This document shows, piece after piece, positions 46,974 through 56,690 of a stretch of 64,000 bases of DNA. The stretch's first letter is position 1; every line of letters starts with the position of its first letter. The translations under genes were made by a program, and so were the position numbers. The DNA is from Ceratorhiza oryzae-sativae (lineage: Eukaryota > Basidiomycota > Agaricomycetes > Cantharellales > Ceratobasidiaceae). The stretch lies in the NCBI GenBank assembly GCA_030998015.1, contig JARWMV010000234.1, positions 310,001 through 374,000 of the forward strand, given 5' to 3'. The notes beneath the pieces were generated by a model. That model had not been told where the DNA came from, searched no databases, and saw nothing but the letters and a program-made list of their open reading frames with translations.

Positions 46974-48979
46974 TCAAATCTTTTCAAACGCAAATGCAAT
47001 GTAGATATCTGTGTTGGGTGGATTAGCACATCGGGTATTTGAGAGAGCGGCATCAACTCACTCGCTGCATGCCATTGATCTTCGGTCATCTCGCTGTCCC
47101 CACGTGAGTTGACGACCTTCATCTTTTGCAGGAGCGGACCAAACTCTGAATCTCGCCGCTCGTCATTAAACAGGTCGTGAAATTCGGAACGATAGACTGC
47201 TCTCAACCCAAACTCGAGTGAAAGACTGTACAAAGTTTAGCAAATGGCTTGAGTGAGAGTAATGCCGAGACGTACGCTTTAAATTCATCCCAACGAACAA
47301 CATATTCGGGTACGTCTTCAACAGCGTCGCGTAGGTAGAATGAATATCTATGTCCATAGACAGGTTGCTCTGTTTTGGAATCGAACCGGACCCGATAGAC
47401 CGAGTTTCCAAACGAAAGCTCGTCTGGCCCGAGTTGGTTCAGCTTGGTTCTTTAGAGAACGATGTCAGCGCTGACCATGGCACACGAGTTGCTGTGCGGC
47501 TTACAAGAGCAAGTCCGAGTTGGGTATAGTGCCCAGGAAGATGCCACCTGGACGCAGGTAGTGTGATACATTGTGTAGCATGGTGCGCACTTTTTCAAGG
47601 GATTCAAAGGCGTAGTGCATGCAAAACTGCATCGAGACAACATCGAACGGTGTGCTGAGGCGTTGCGAGGACACGACCGTGCTGATGGAGGACTGATAGG
47701 AGATGAGCAATGGGCTTGGGAACGATTCGAACGACTCACGCTAAAGCAATCAAACGCATGGAATTCTGCGTCGAAGCGTTGTGAAGGCGGGAGCTCCATG
47801 TAGCGATCCCGGGCCTGGGATATGCTGATGTCGGCGATGTCTAGATGGACGTAAGGGGCGGGCACCAAGCTGCTGTACAAACGAACACACCCAGTCCAAC
47901 ATATTCCTTGATGTTGGCTTTGCTCCATTTGCGCAAGTCACCGCCCTTGCCACACCCAATGTCCAGGACCTTGCCAGACATCATACGACCAAACTTGCTG
48001 CCTGGACCACGCGTGCGACTCTCGTGCAATGGTCTGCGTCCAAATTTGGCGATGAGAACAGACTTGATCCAATTGTTAAAGTTACGAAGGCCGATGATGG
48101 CCGACTCGCGGCGTGCGTGGATGCCGACCTCTTTGCGTTGGTTGTCTGCACGGGCCTCAGCGGGGTAGGACGAGCAAAAGAACGAAGCTCACAGTGCTGT
48201 GCAACAAGCCGGGAGTCGCCTGCACCGTTTGACCCGTTCTGGTGACCGGCGCCGGGGGCCAAGCGCGGACGCTCTGGCTCGTCGTCACTCATTCTGCGAC
48301 GCTTGCGACTATTACCTCGGTCATTGGCCGGTTCCTCTGCTCGGGGTCCGCTGCTCGAGCTGGGTCGTGAACTAGGTGAGGGTGAGATGATGGGCTCGGT
48401 CGGGCGAGTCAACCCACTGCTGCCGCTGCTGCTGCTGCGGGGGCGGGGAGGGCCTGTGCGCAGGCGGTTGCGTGACGAGTTCTCGAGCTTGGCACGCTCC
48501 TCGGCCGTTATCGGCTGGTTCACGCGGACGGGCGCAGATGTGCGCCTGGGTGCGTACGGGACGGGAGGTGGCGCAGACGGACCGCGCGCCTGCGGGACGG
48601 GCGGTGGGGGCATCGCTGCCGCGGGATCGCTCGGGCGACGGACGAGGCGGGCTGACGGCGAGTCGGTGTCGAGCTGGACGCTGCCGCTGCCGCTGCTGCC
48701 AGGGCGATTGTCGGTGGGCGAGAGGAGATGGGCGAGCGACGAGGTGCGCTGTCGCTTGGCTGGCGGGGGCTGGGCGTCGCTGTTGAGCAGCATCGACAGA
48801 CTCGGGCCGCGTGGGCTGGGGCTCGGGGGTTCGCCAGCCATCGGTGGGGTGTACGGCAGGTTGGAGGGCGGAGACGGTGCGAGAATGTCGTGGCGGAACG
48901 TGGGCGTCGGCGGCAACGGCTGGGACTTGGCCACCGGAGAGTTTTCTATGGCGTCCTTGACGGGGTCGAACTTGGGCAT
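46974..48979 (-). CDS. mRNA cap guanine-N7 methyltransferase (Abd1/RNMT)
   Basis: The enzyme adds the N7-methyl group to the mRNA 5' cap in the nucleus using S-adenosylmethionine. The first 240 or so residues, from [20 protein letters not shown], are disordered and rich in Pro/Ser/Arg. The catalytic part has [20 protein letters not shown] (SAM-binding motif I), [77 protein letters not shown] core, and ends [22 protein letters not shown] and [10 protein letters not shown] are hallmark blocks. Several short introns split the catalytic part. I am confident in the enzyme; exon edges near 47700-47860 are approximate. Confidence 0.9.
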
Positions 48980-49200
48980 CGCGCCAGCAGGCGGGATTTG
49001 TTTGTTTGTGGGTCACGTGGTTTCGAGGGCTTGCGGTGTGTGTGTCCCGTCGGCTGGCTCTTATAGTGGTCCGGGTGCGGTCCCCCGGTCAGTGTCCAGG
49101 GATACGTGGTGCTTCGCCGGCCAATCAGATTGCATTATCAATCGGCTTCTGACGCTCGTCGCGTCACCCACTGCACGTGACATCACTTGTATGCGTGCGT

Positions 49201-50258
49201 CTACCATGGCACACGCGACCCAGTCCAGTCCACCAACGACCCCGATGCACTCGCATCCAAGCCCCTTACCACGCCCATCAGCCTCTCTGCCGCTTCGGGC
49301 GGGTCGAACACCCCATAATCCCGTCCCTTGTTGCTCTCCTTGCCTGGCGCCTTGAAATCCGGCCCAACAAAGTCTTTCGATAAGCTTGTGCGGACAGTAC
49401 CGGGATGGTATGCCAGCGCAACTGCAGGTATGTTGCGATATTTCAGTTCGAGAGATAGCGTCTTGATCACCTGGTTCAGTGCTGCCTTGGATGCTCGGTA
49501 CGAATACCACCTGTGCACTTTTGGAACCCGCTATCTCCTAGTATAAACCACTTACCCTCCCAACTCGTTGTCTTGGATAGATGCAACGCGTGCGCTGATG
49601 CTCGCAAGCACGCTCTTTCCCTCGGGCAGCAAACCCTGCGCAAGATCTTCTTCGCCTTCTTCGGCGCGCGCGCAACAAGCGGCACAAAATGCTTAAACGC
49701 CAGCATATGTCCGATCGTATTAATTTCAAACGTCCGCAGGGCCTCTGTCTGTAATATCTGCTTCACGCTCTTCTCGGCGTGCAGCTGCAGATCTACAAGG
49801 TGAGGCATATCAACCACACCAACACTGGAAACTCACCATGCCAGAAACATTCACCAGTATCCTCAAAGGCTTCTCTCCAAATCTACTCTGTATATCTTCG
49901 CTCGCGCGATGAATCGCATCTTCATCACGGACGTCCATATCGAGCGTGGTCAGCCGATCCTCTGTTTGCGTTTTCCCGATATTATTTCAGTTTTCGCTAT
50001 TAAAGAACACGGTTGTCCCCAGACGCCACGTACCAACACCAGAACCCGCAGATAATTCGGAAAGGATACGCTCACGCGCGTGCTTGGCACCTGACGCAGT
50101 CGTGCCTACTACATTCAGTTTTGTTGTGGAGAGTAGGTTCTGGACGAGGGCCCGCCCGAGACCTAATTGAATAGAGGTGGTGTGAGCGGGGTATATTTAG
50201 AGACCTGGGCATGTGCTGGCAAACCCTTTGAGCATCCTTGGACGATTGCAACACTCAT
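49201..50258 (-). CDS. Short-chain dehydrogenase/reductase (SDR), one apparent frameshift
   Basis: The start at 50258 gives MSVAIVQGCSKGLGRALVQN, the Rossmann nucleotide-binding motif (G-x3-G-x-G) after a short intron. Later blocks are TEALRTFEINTIGHMLAFKH (N of the active site region), LLPEGKSVLASISARVASIQ and the catalytic YSYRASKAALNQVIKTLSLE (Y-x3-K), then VALAYHPGTVRTSLSKDFVG and an end at DWTGSRVPW. The stretch PKK to GEEDLAQGLL changes frame near 49654, explained by one missing G. It resembles the CsgA/C-factor-like SDR group; the substrate cannot be told. The gene shares a 263-base divergent promoter with Mzm1. Confidence 0.82.
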
Positions 50259-50521
50259 GATCGTCCCTTCAATAATACAATCGGATCAAGACAGAGAAAA
50301 CTCGACCTGGCGTCCATACCTGAGCCTTTATACCTGCAGATCGACTCCTCTCATTCTGTTGGTTGCGTCAGGGCTGGGCGCTATCGGTGCCTTCGACGTC
50401 AGCGCCGATGCCACAGGTAGGTCGCTCACATCGGCGATCCGGTGTGAGACACAAACGTGATCTTCTCCAAATTACAAGAGCCCGGCGCTTGGCCAAGTCT
50501 TCCCACCAAACTGTCGTCTGG

Positions 50522-51110
50522 ATGACGAGCCCAATCAGCCCTGCGCTCAAGAACTCAGCTCGTTCGGCATACCGGGCGCTGTTTAGGGCTTCGGGTGCCA
50601 CCTTTGCTGGCAAGTAATTTGTGTCACGTTGAGGCGTCCGGCTGACTGTTTGAATAGGTGATGATAGGGTGCTTCATGGTATGCTTGGCTCGAGTGAGCT
50701 GGTGATGAATACTCATGGAAGAGCGGGATAGCATTCCGAGACAAAGTCCGTACAGAGACTATAGCCGGTCGTCAAGAGCTTGATCCTGTCGAGTATGAAG
50801 CCCGGGTGCAGCATGCATTCGAAGTTGCCAATGTACTCAGGAAAAACTTTGTTCAAGGCACCAAAGAAGGAGACACATATCGTATGTCTCTGCAAACCTA
50901 TAATCTCTTCCAAAAGCTCACCTCGTCTTGTACAAAGGCCTCCGAATAACGCCCGACACCGAGCTCGGCTCAAACGATGCCGTTAAAGCCCCGTATTCCC
51001 GCCCTGCAAAGGGCACGCCTCGGCCGAAATGTGGAGAGGATCCAAACGCCGTGGCACCTCTTCCGCCCAAATCCTTACGTGGCTCGCTTGGTGTTGGCTC
51101 CGCTCGGTGA
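50522..51110 (+). CDS. Mzm1/LYRM7-like complex III assembly factor (LYR protein)
   Basis: Mzm1 is a small mitochondrial matrix LYR-motif protein that stabilises the Rieske protein before it enters complex III. The start at 50522 gives MTSPISPALKNSARSAYRAL (Y-R in the LYR position), then FRASGATFAGDDRVLHAFRD, ARVQHAFEVANVLRKNFVQG, TKEGDTYRLRITPDTELGSN. These match the family in order. The C-terminal part (YSRPAKGTPRPKCGEDPNAV...) extends some 35 residues beyond the core. It ends with SAR and TGA at 51108-51110. The final codons overlap a good splice donor (CG|GTGAGC at 51106), so an alternative end is possible. Confidence 0.75.
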
Positions 51111-51116
51111 GCCTCT

Positions 51117-52941
51117 ATGCCGGATCTGATGTTCATCCCATGTGTCTAATGAAATTGTTTGTTCTACATGAAGATCGTACTCGACTCAGGCTCCGACTGT
51201 CGATCTTGAACCCGAGATAGAAGTCGAACACAACAAAGCTCGCGTACAGTCCCTTGTCGACAAGCTCTCACAAGTAAACCGGCGAGTCTCGGCTTCCATG
51301 ACAGGCAAAGGCAAAGATGTCGTGGTCGAACGCGTGTTGCTTGAAGACAAGTTAGGAGCACTCGCCGCACGAATCGACTACCTCGCACAAACGCACACCC
51401 CCGCCGAAGGTCTCCAACCAGCGATTGATGCACTTTTGGACGTTGTATGGCTTAACCAAGATGACGTTGCCAAGATCGGCAAGCGGTCAGACCCCCCGGT
51501 TCAGATGCGACAGTTTGTGCGATATCTGCAAAAAGCAGGCAAAGAAGCAACCAACGCCCGGAACGCAGCTGTAAACCTCTCGCCCGAAATACGCTTGGCG
51601 ATTGGAGAAGAAATGGAAACACCTGCACCGGGGACCAAGATCCCAGGACCACACACACCCGCCGACGAACTACGCTTCCTTACCTGGCGCATGCTTATGG
51701 TCAAACGAGGCATGCAGCGTGTTGCCGCTGGAAATGGGGACAATGTAAACGGGCTTGGTGGCATGGTTGGCGCAGTACGGCGTACGTTGACTCGGCTGGC
51801 GTATGCGCAAGATTGCCTGCAAGACCTTGAGGAGAACGGCCCTAGGAACGAAGATGCTAAGGCGGTTATGGATGAGATGGAGCGTGCGGTGGATCATTCG
51901 ATGGGGTCGCCGATGTTCGAGATGATGAGGGCAGTCCAGGAACGATTGGAGCAAGAAACGGTCTGGAAGTTGGTAGACAATGAGAGAGAAAGATGTCGGA
52001 CTGTTAGAGTAATGGATGACGGGGTGGAACGCAACTGTGAGTCTGCCTTGGTCCTCTGGCTCAATTACTGACATCTTATGGCAGCTAGACCAAGGCTTCG
52101 GCAGCCATATCACTACCTGAGGTTTCTCGAAGAGGAGCAAGCTACACCTCCGCCGGCTGGCACACCTGAGCATACTGCATGGCGTTTAGGGCAACTCGAC
52201 CGAACTCATGGTATCGTTGCCAGGGTTGGCCAAAAGATAAATCTGATCACTACCATACTCGACGAGCTCATCGTCCTGTTCTCCGAAACCTCCAAGGATC
52301 CCGAGAAAATCGCACCTCTCCAAACCGCCAAAAGCACGTTTCAGCCTGAGATTTTCCTCCAACTCAAGGAAGTGGAGCTACCTCAGCGCGACGTGGCCCG
52401 CCAGGGGACAGTAGTGGACTGGGCTAGGGTCCTAGGTTCCATTCGAATGCAGACCAGGGTGATCGAGACCCAACTGCGTACGGTCGATCCAATTATTCGA
52501 CATTTCTTTAGGAACCAACCGGTGGAGGAATTATTGGCGAACAAGGCGGCACAAAGGCTGTTTGTGGACTTGTGCTCAGAGATGACGATCGTGTTTGACT
52601 GCGTCTGGAGGGTAAACAGGCGATTGAAGCAGGACAAGCTGGTGGTGCTCAGCACCGCGAGGGGACTAGAGCGGAGGACTCCAAAGCCGGGGCCCGTAAA
52701 AGGGGCGGAATCGGAAACCGGGTCGTCGAGTGGAGGCCCGATGGCAGTATCTGAGGTGAAGGGCAGATACAAATACAAGCCTCTCAATAAGAGTGCGTCC
52801 CCAGTTCCACCAACACCTAGGTTCGCCAGCAAAAACGGCGTGCTAGGCTCCGAAGGGGCGACCCCCCTATCGCACATTATACAGGGGTTGATCGTTGATG
52901 AAAAGGGATCTCGAGGGCAATTGAAGGAGTCGGCGGAATAG
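51117..52941 (+). CDS. Unrecognised helical protein, two large exons
   Basis: I do not recognise this family. The ATG at 51117 lies six bases past the Mzm1 stop. MPDLI joins over a small intron (ending ATGAAG at about 51173) to SYSTQAPTVDLEPEIEVEHN, then KARVQSLVDKLSQVNRRVSA. The body is helical with no low complexity: LLEDKLGALAARIDYLAQTH, DELRFLTWRMLMVKRGMQRV, then after an intron near 52035-52083, RPRLRQPYHYLRFLEEEQAT, INLITTILDELIVLFSETSK, VIETQLRTVDPIIRHFFRNQ and FVDLCSEMTIVFDCVWRVNR. The last 90 residues are disordered. The same second exon could instead be spliced to Mzm1 from 51106, giving ARSYSTQAPT. Confidence 0.65.
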
Positions 52942-53229
52942 GGCTCATGCTTGTTGCGTCTTACATTTGATTTTTCTTCAGTTGCATTGCATCCTGTTCA
53001 AACCCCATAACATATTTAGTAATTGAATCAGCCCAACTTATAGACTTCTCAAATCCTCTTGTGATGTAAATGTGCTGAATTGTGGAGGCGGTTCGATACG
53101 ATACGCAGGTGCGAGGGCTTATGTGGCTAATCTTGTATAGTTATATGTAGACAGCTCCTTGGCGTGTTAAGCGCCCTGCTTGGTTGCTTTCAATCACAAC
53201 CAACTGTCATTTGGTTTGCTCTGCTAGTC

Positions 53230-53990
53230 ATGTTCAAAGCTACGATACCTCGCTTATCCTACTTTGTGAATATGCGGCTATGGTACACACCTAGTGAGTC
53301 GGCGCCATCAAAACGAGCAAAACGATCACTATAATCAACCAGCCACCAGACTCGCCACTGTGGAGAAAAGACTAGAACACAATGTGCACCTTTGCAAGAT
53401 GTATTCCATTTCGCCGACAAATAATCAACGCGAGGAGCGCGATGAATCGGATGATAGTCTGGAGCCTGACGAGAATCGTGTGGACAGGGGTGGCATGCCC
53501 AAGTATATGTCCCGAAGCAAGCTGCTTGCCGCACATCACGCCCGAGTAGTACCGGAACTCAAGGAAGAAGATCTTGAGGAAACTTTTGTTCGAGGCGAGT
53601 TGATTTTGGATGAATGGCTTGGATCTTGCCCGCAGATACGAGTTTAGGAAGTGGTCCCGGAGGCCAAGCGATAAATAAAACCTCAAGTAGCGTCTCTCTT
53701 ATTCATCGGCCAACTGGTATCCGCATACAGTGTCAAGCAACTCGCTCAAGGGAAGATAATAGGAGGATTGCACGAAAGATTCTACTCGAAAAGGCATGTG
53801 CATATCTTGTCGATGCTGTCACTTATTGTTTAAATACACTTTTTTCAAGTTGGATCAGATGGCAAATCCCGGTCTATCAAAGGCGCAAGTACAGCAGGAA
53901 AAGGAGAGGCAAAGGAAAAGGCAAAGAGCGAAAAAAGCGAGAAAAAAGGCCAAGGCGAAAGCTGACCATGAGGGAAGCGCCGACGAGTAA
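53230..53990 (+). CDS. GGQ-domain mitochondrial release factor-like protein (C12orf65/MTRFR type)
   Basis: These short release-factor relatives keep the GGQ peptidyl-tRNA hydrolysis domain but lack codon-recognition domains and rescue stalled mitochondrial ribosomes. The Met at 53230 gives a basic, acid-free leader ([18 protein letters not shown]), suited to mitochondrial import. A longer intron leads to [20 protein letters not shown] and [14 protein letters not shown], then [20 protein letters not shown] (GGQ present), [20 protein letters not shown], and the basic tail [20 protein letters not shown] running into Lys/Arg-rich sequence. The two introns around the GGQ exon (53595-53647 and 53794-53849) start with GC; no GT donor keeps the frame. 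The exon layout between 53281 and 53489 is uncertain. Confidence 0.85.
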
Positions 53991-54952
53991 GATATAGAGT
54001 CCATGAGAGTCACAGGAAAAGAAAAAAAAAAGTGATATAGATTACAAACAGTCTAAAGAGCCAACATGAGCAACAGAGCAAATACCGAGTAGCATGCTAG
54101 AGAACGAGAGTACATTCAGAGGTGCACGAAGCCATGAATAGCCGTGGGAAAAGGGGCTTATAACCAGTGTCCATAATGTCCAGGCTCTTTTGACAAGCAT
54201 CGCTCGCAATTGTTCCGAGGCCCTATCGCAAAACGCCTTTTGACGTTGGAATTTGGAGCAGGATTTGTTGGCACGTGCGCTATGGGTGTTGTACCTGCCC
54301 AAGTATTCGAGAGGAAGATTGCGGTATTAAGAACATGAGGCTCAGCGTCTATGTCTGCTCGAGACGGCGCGAATACGGGATCGAGGGTGGGGCAAGTAGA
54401 GACTTCCTGCATACGATCTTGTCTGGGCGGTTCAGGCACACTAGTCTGCAGGTGGTTGGATGACCACGATAATAGCAGGCGATGAACACCTCACCATGAT
54501 CACATCTTCTAATTGGACACTGATGTTGAGGGGGGTATTGATAACCTGTTGGACCAGCGCTGTGTATGGTGGCCGTTCGCGTGGGCGGCCACAGGCGAGC
54601 CGTTTCTGCGGCGGTGAGTATGGGCTCGGGCAGTCATCGGGTGGCAACTCACACACGGGCGGTCGAGCTGCTCGTCGCCCCACGAGCGCTTTCTGCTCCC
54701 GAAACGTGGCGGGGAGATGATGTCCATCGGCGAGGATGGGGCACGCACGTGACCAGCCGCTCTTTTCTAAGCATGTCATGTGATGTCCCTTGCTTGGCGA
54801 TGTCATTCGGGTTTCCAGGGACCAGGTTCCTTCAGGTCATCAAAGTTGTTTCAGGTCCCCACGTCGGTTGCCCTGCTCGACCACCACCTGCTTTTTCTGT
54901 TCACCTTTTCTGGCTTCATCGCCCACACTCGCTTTCTGCACATTCTTTTCAA
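53991..54952. other. Intergenic stretch with one doubtful minus-strand frame
   Basis: About 960 bases separate the release factor gene and the expansin-like gene. A minus-strand frame at 54158-54439 (with VLNTAIFLSNTWAGTTPIAH and NCERCLSKEPGHYGHW) is protein-like but short and unrecognised. The last 200 bases before 54953 are C/T-rich and likely promoter/leader of the expansin-like gene. Confidence 0.3.
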
Positions 54953-56061
54953 TGATTGCGCTCAATACTCTCGCCGTCGGTGCGGCTTCTTTGTTTGCCG
55001 TTGCTGCCGCCAACCACCAAGTCTCCCGGGCTCACCACCATAACCCTCTCGTTGAACGTTCCGAAGCTCACCTTCAAAAGCGGTTCAGTGGACAGGCCAC
55101 ATATTACGCAGTGGGACTGGGCGCGTATGTACTAGTTTTCTCAACCCTGAACTTGCGCTGACGTCTCTATCTAGTTGCGGAATCACTAACGGCCCTGGTG
55201 ACTTTGTAAGTTTCCATTTGTTTTTTTTGCTGTGATTATTCACTAACCTTTATTTAGATCGTGGCACTGAACTCTGCAGTGGGTTTCATCATGTGTAATA
55301 TGCGGAATGCGTTGGTTTACAACTTTGTTATGAGTAGCAATACGGAGGCGGCTACCCCGGACCCAACTGCTTCAAAGGAATCACTATCTGTGCGAAAGGC
55401 AAATGTGTTGGTGCCACGATTACCGACGAGGTATGATTTCTTATTTGATCGCGCTGATTGAAGGTATAACTGGCTTGTTCAGTGCCCTACGTGTGACTAT
55501 GGGTCTCTCGATTTGTCTGAGGGCCTCTTCAAGCAATTCGCTAGCACCGACGATGGTGTTTTCCAGATGACGTGGAGTACGTGCCAGCGTTAATTGTGAC
55601 TAGCTCCCTCTCAACTTGTACCATTAGCCTTTGGCAATGGTGGTGACGACCAACCTACCACCACCAAGAAACCGGATCCCCCAAAGACTACCGAGAAGCC
55701 CGATCCCCCGAAGACCACCAAGCAGCCGGAGCCAGAGCCGGAGCCAACAACCACTTCCAAGCCGCGTACTACCAGCACCAAACAGCGCACTACTACCACA
55801 ACGACGCCCGAGACAACCTCGACGCCCGAGCCCACGACTTCGACCTCCACCTCTACTTCGACCAGCTCCGTACCTACCACTACAAGCACATCCCAGGTCA
55901 AAACCACATCGGTCGCTAGCGCAACCAGCACCACATCTGCCTCGCCTTCACCGAGTGCTGGGACGAGCTCAAGCTCTGGGCCCAGCGGTTCAAACTGGGT
56001 GGACATGGCTCAAGTAGTCCTCGCCATGGGACGACTCGCTCACGTTGCTCATTCGCCATAA
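54953..56061 (+). CDS. Secreted expansin-like (double-psi beta-barrel, RlpA/barwin type) protein with Thr/Pro-rich tail
   Basis: The start at 54953 gives a signal peptide (MIALNTLAVGAASLFAVAAA), a His-rich propeptide and a Kex2-type KR site (HLQKRFSG). The barrel domain follows: GQATYYAVGLG, CGITNGPGDF, IVALNS-AQYGGGYPGPNCFK, GITICAKGKCVGATITDE, CPTCDYGSLDLSEGLFKQFA, DDGVFQMTW. This is the fungal expansin-like/papain-inhibitor-like fold acting at the cell wall or outside the cell. After it comes a repeated Lys-Pro-Asp-Pro-Pro-Lys-Thr-Thr motif and a long Ser/Thr region, likely heavily O-glycosylated. The C-terminus (AQVVLAMGRLAHVAHSP) is only weakly like a membrane-anchor signal. Introns are short and phase-consistent. 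Confidence 0.82.
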
Positions 56062-56690
56062 TCGGCCTGCGTTGCCTCTTATATGACGTTTGGTGTCTGA
56101 GAGCACTTGTAGTCATACATTAATCACCCTGTTTGAGCTGATTTTTAGTTTCTGGGATTCATAGTCATTCTTTACGTCGTTTTCTTCGAGTATTACAGCC
56201 TTGTTGTGATTGTCGAGGTGTGTGACGTCCATACCCGTTTTAATGAGAGACGTTTCTTGGTTTGGATGGGCTGGGCCAGCCGATTGATTGTTCAACCGCC
56301 TATGGCTTGGTCGAAAATCCCAAGCGGGCACACATTCCGAGAGACTCGCAAACACCCTGGTATGAACAATAATCGTTTGCTAGAGAAGAAAACGTGACAT
56401 GTAAAGACTAGTTAGGCGGAATGCACGCAAGAATTGTGTTGGGCAGCTCAAAGTCGACAGCAACTCTTGCAACGCGTTGCCCAGTTCGTGCATTTTTGTC
56501 CGATACCTCTCGCATCACCTTGTCGATTGCAACACTGCATTTTACTACCTCGCTGCAGCAAGTTAAAAGCGTCTGCGTCTGCGTGGCAAATGTCGACTCG
56601 GACTCATGGACGGCACTGTAATGATGCTCGCTTTAAAGCGTTTGAGCCACGAGTCATGAGCCACGAGTCATGAGCCTAAACGGACCAAAC
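56062..56690. other. 3' flanks of convergent genes, no gene seen
   Basis: The expansin-like gene and the disordered minus-strand gene converge here. Short frames on both strands show no known features. A small tandem repeat lies at its right end. Confidence 0.4.
56644..56676 (+). repeat. Tandem repeat, 14-base unit, 2.4 copies
   Basis: The unit GAGCCACGAGTCAT occurs at 56644-56657 and 56658-56671 and starts again at 56672-56676. It contains the half-palindrome GAGTCA/TGACTC-type core of bZIP (Gcn4/AP-1-like) sites, which may be chance. Confidence 0.7.

Noticed and set aside
48303..49355. 350-codon plus-strand open frame opposite the cap methyltransferase N-terminus
   Set aside because: It mirrors the G+C-rich, Pro/Ser-rich coding sequence on the other strand and has no ordered domain or known motif.
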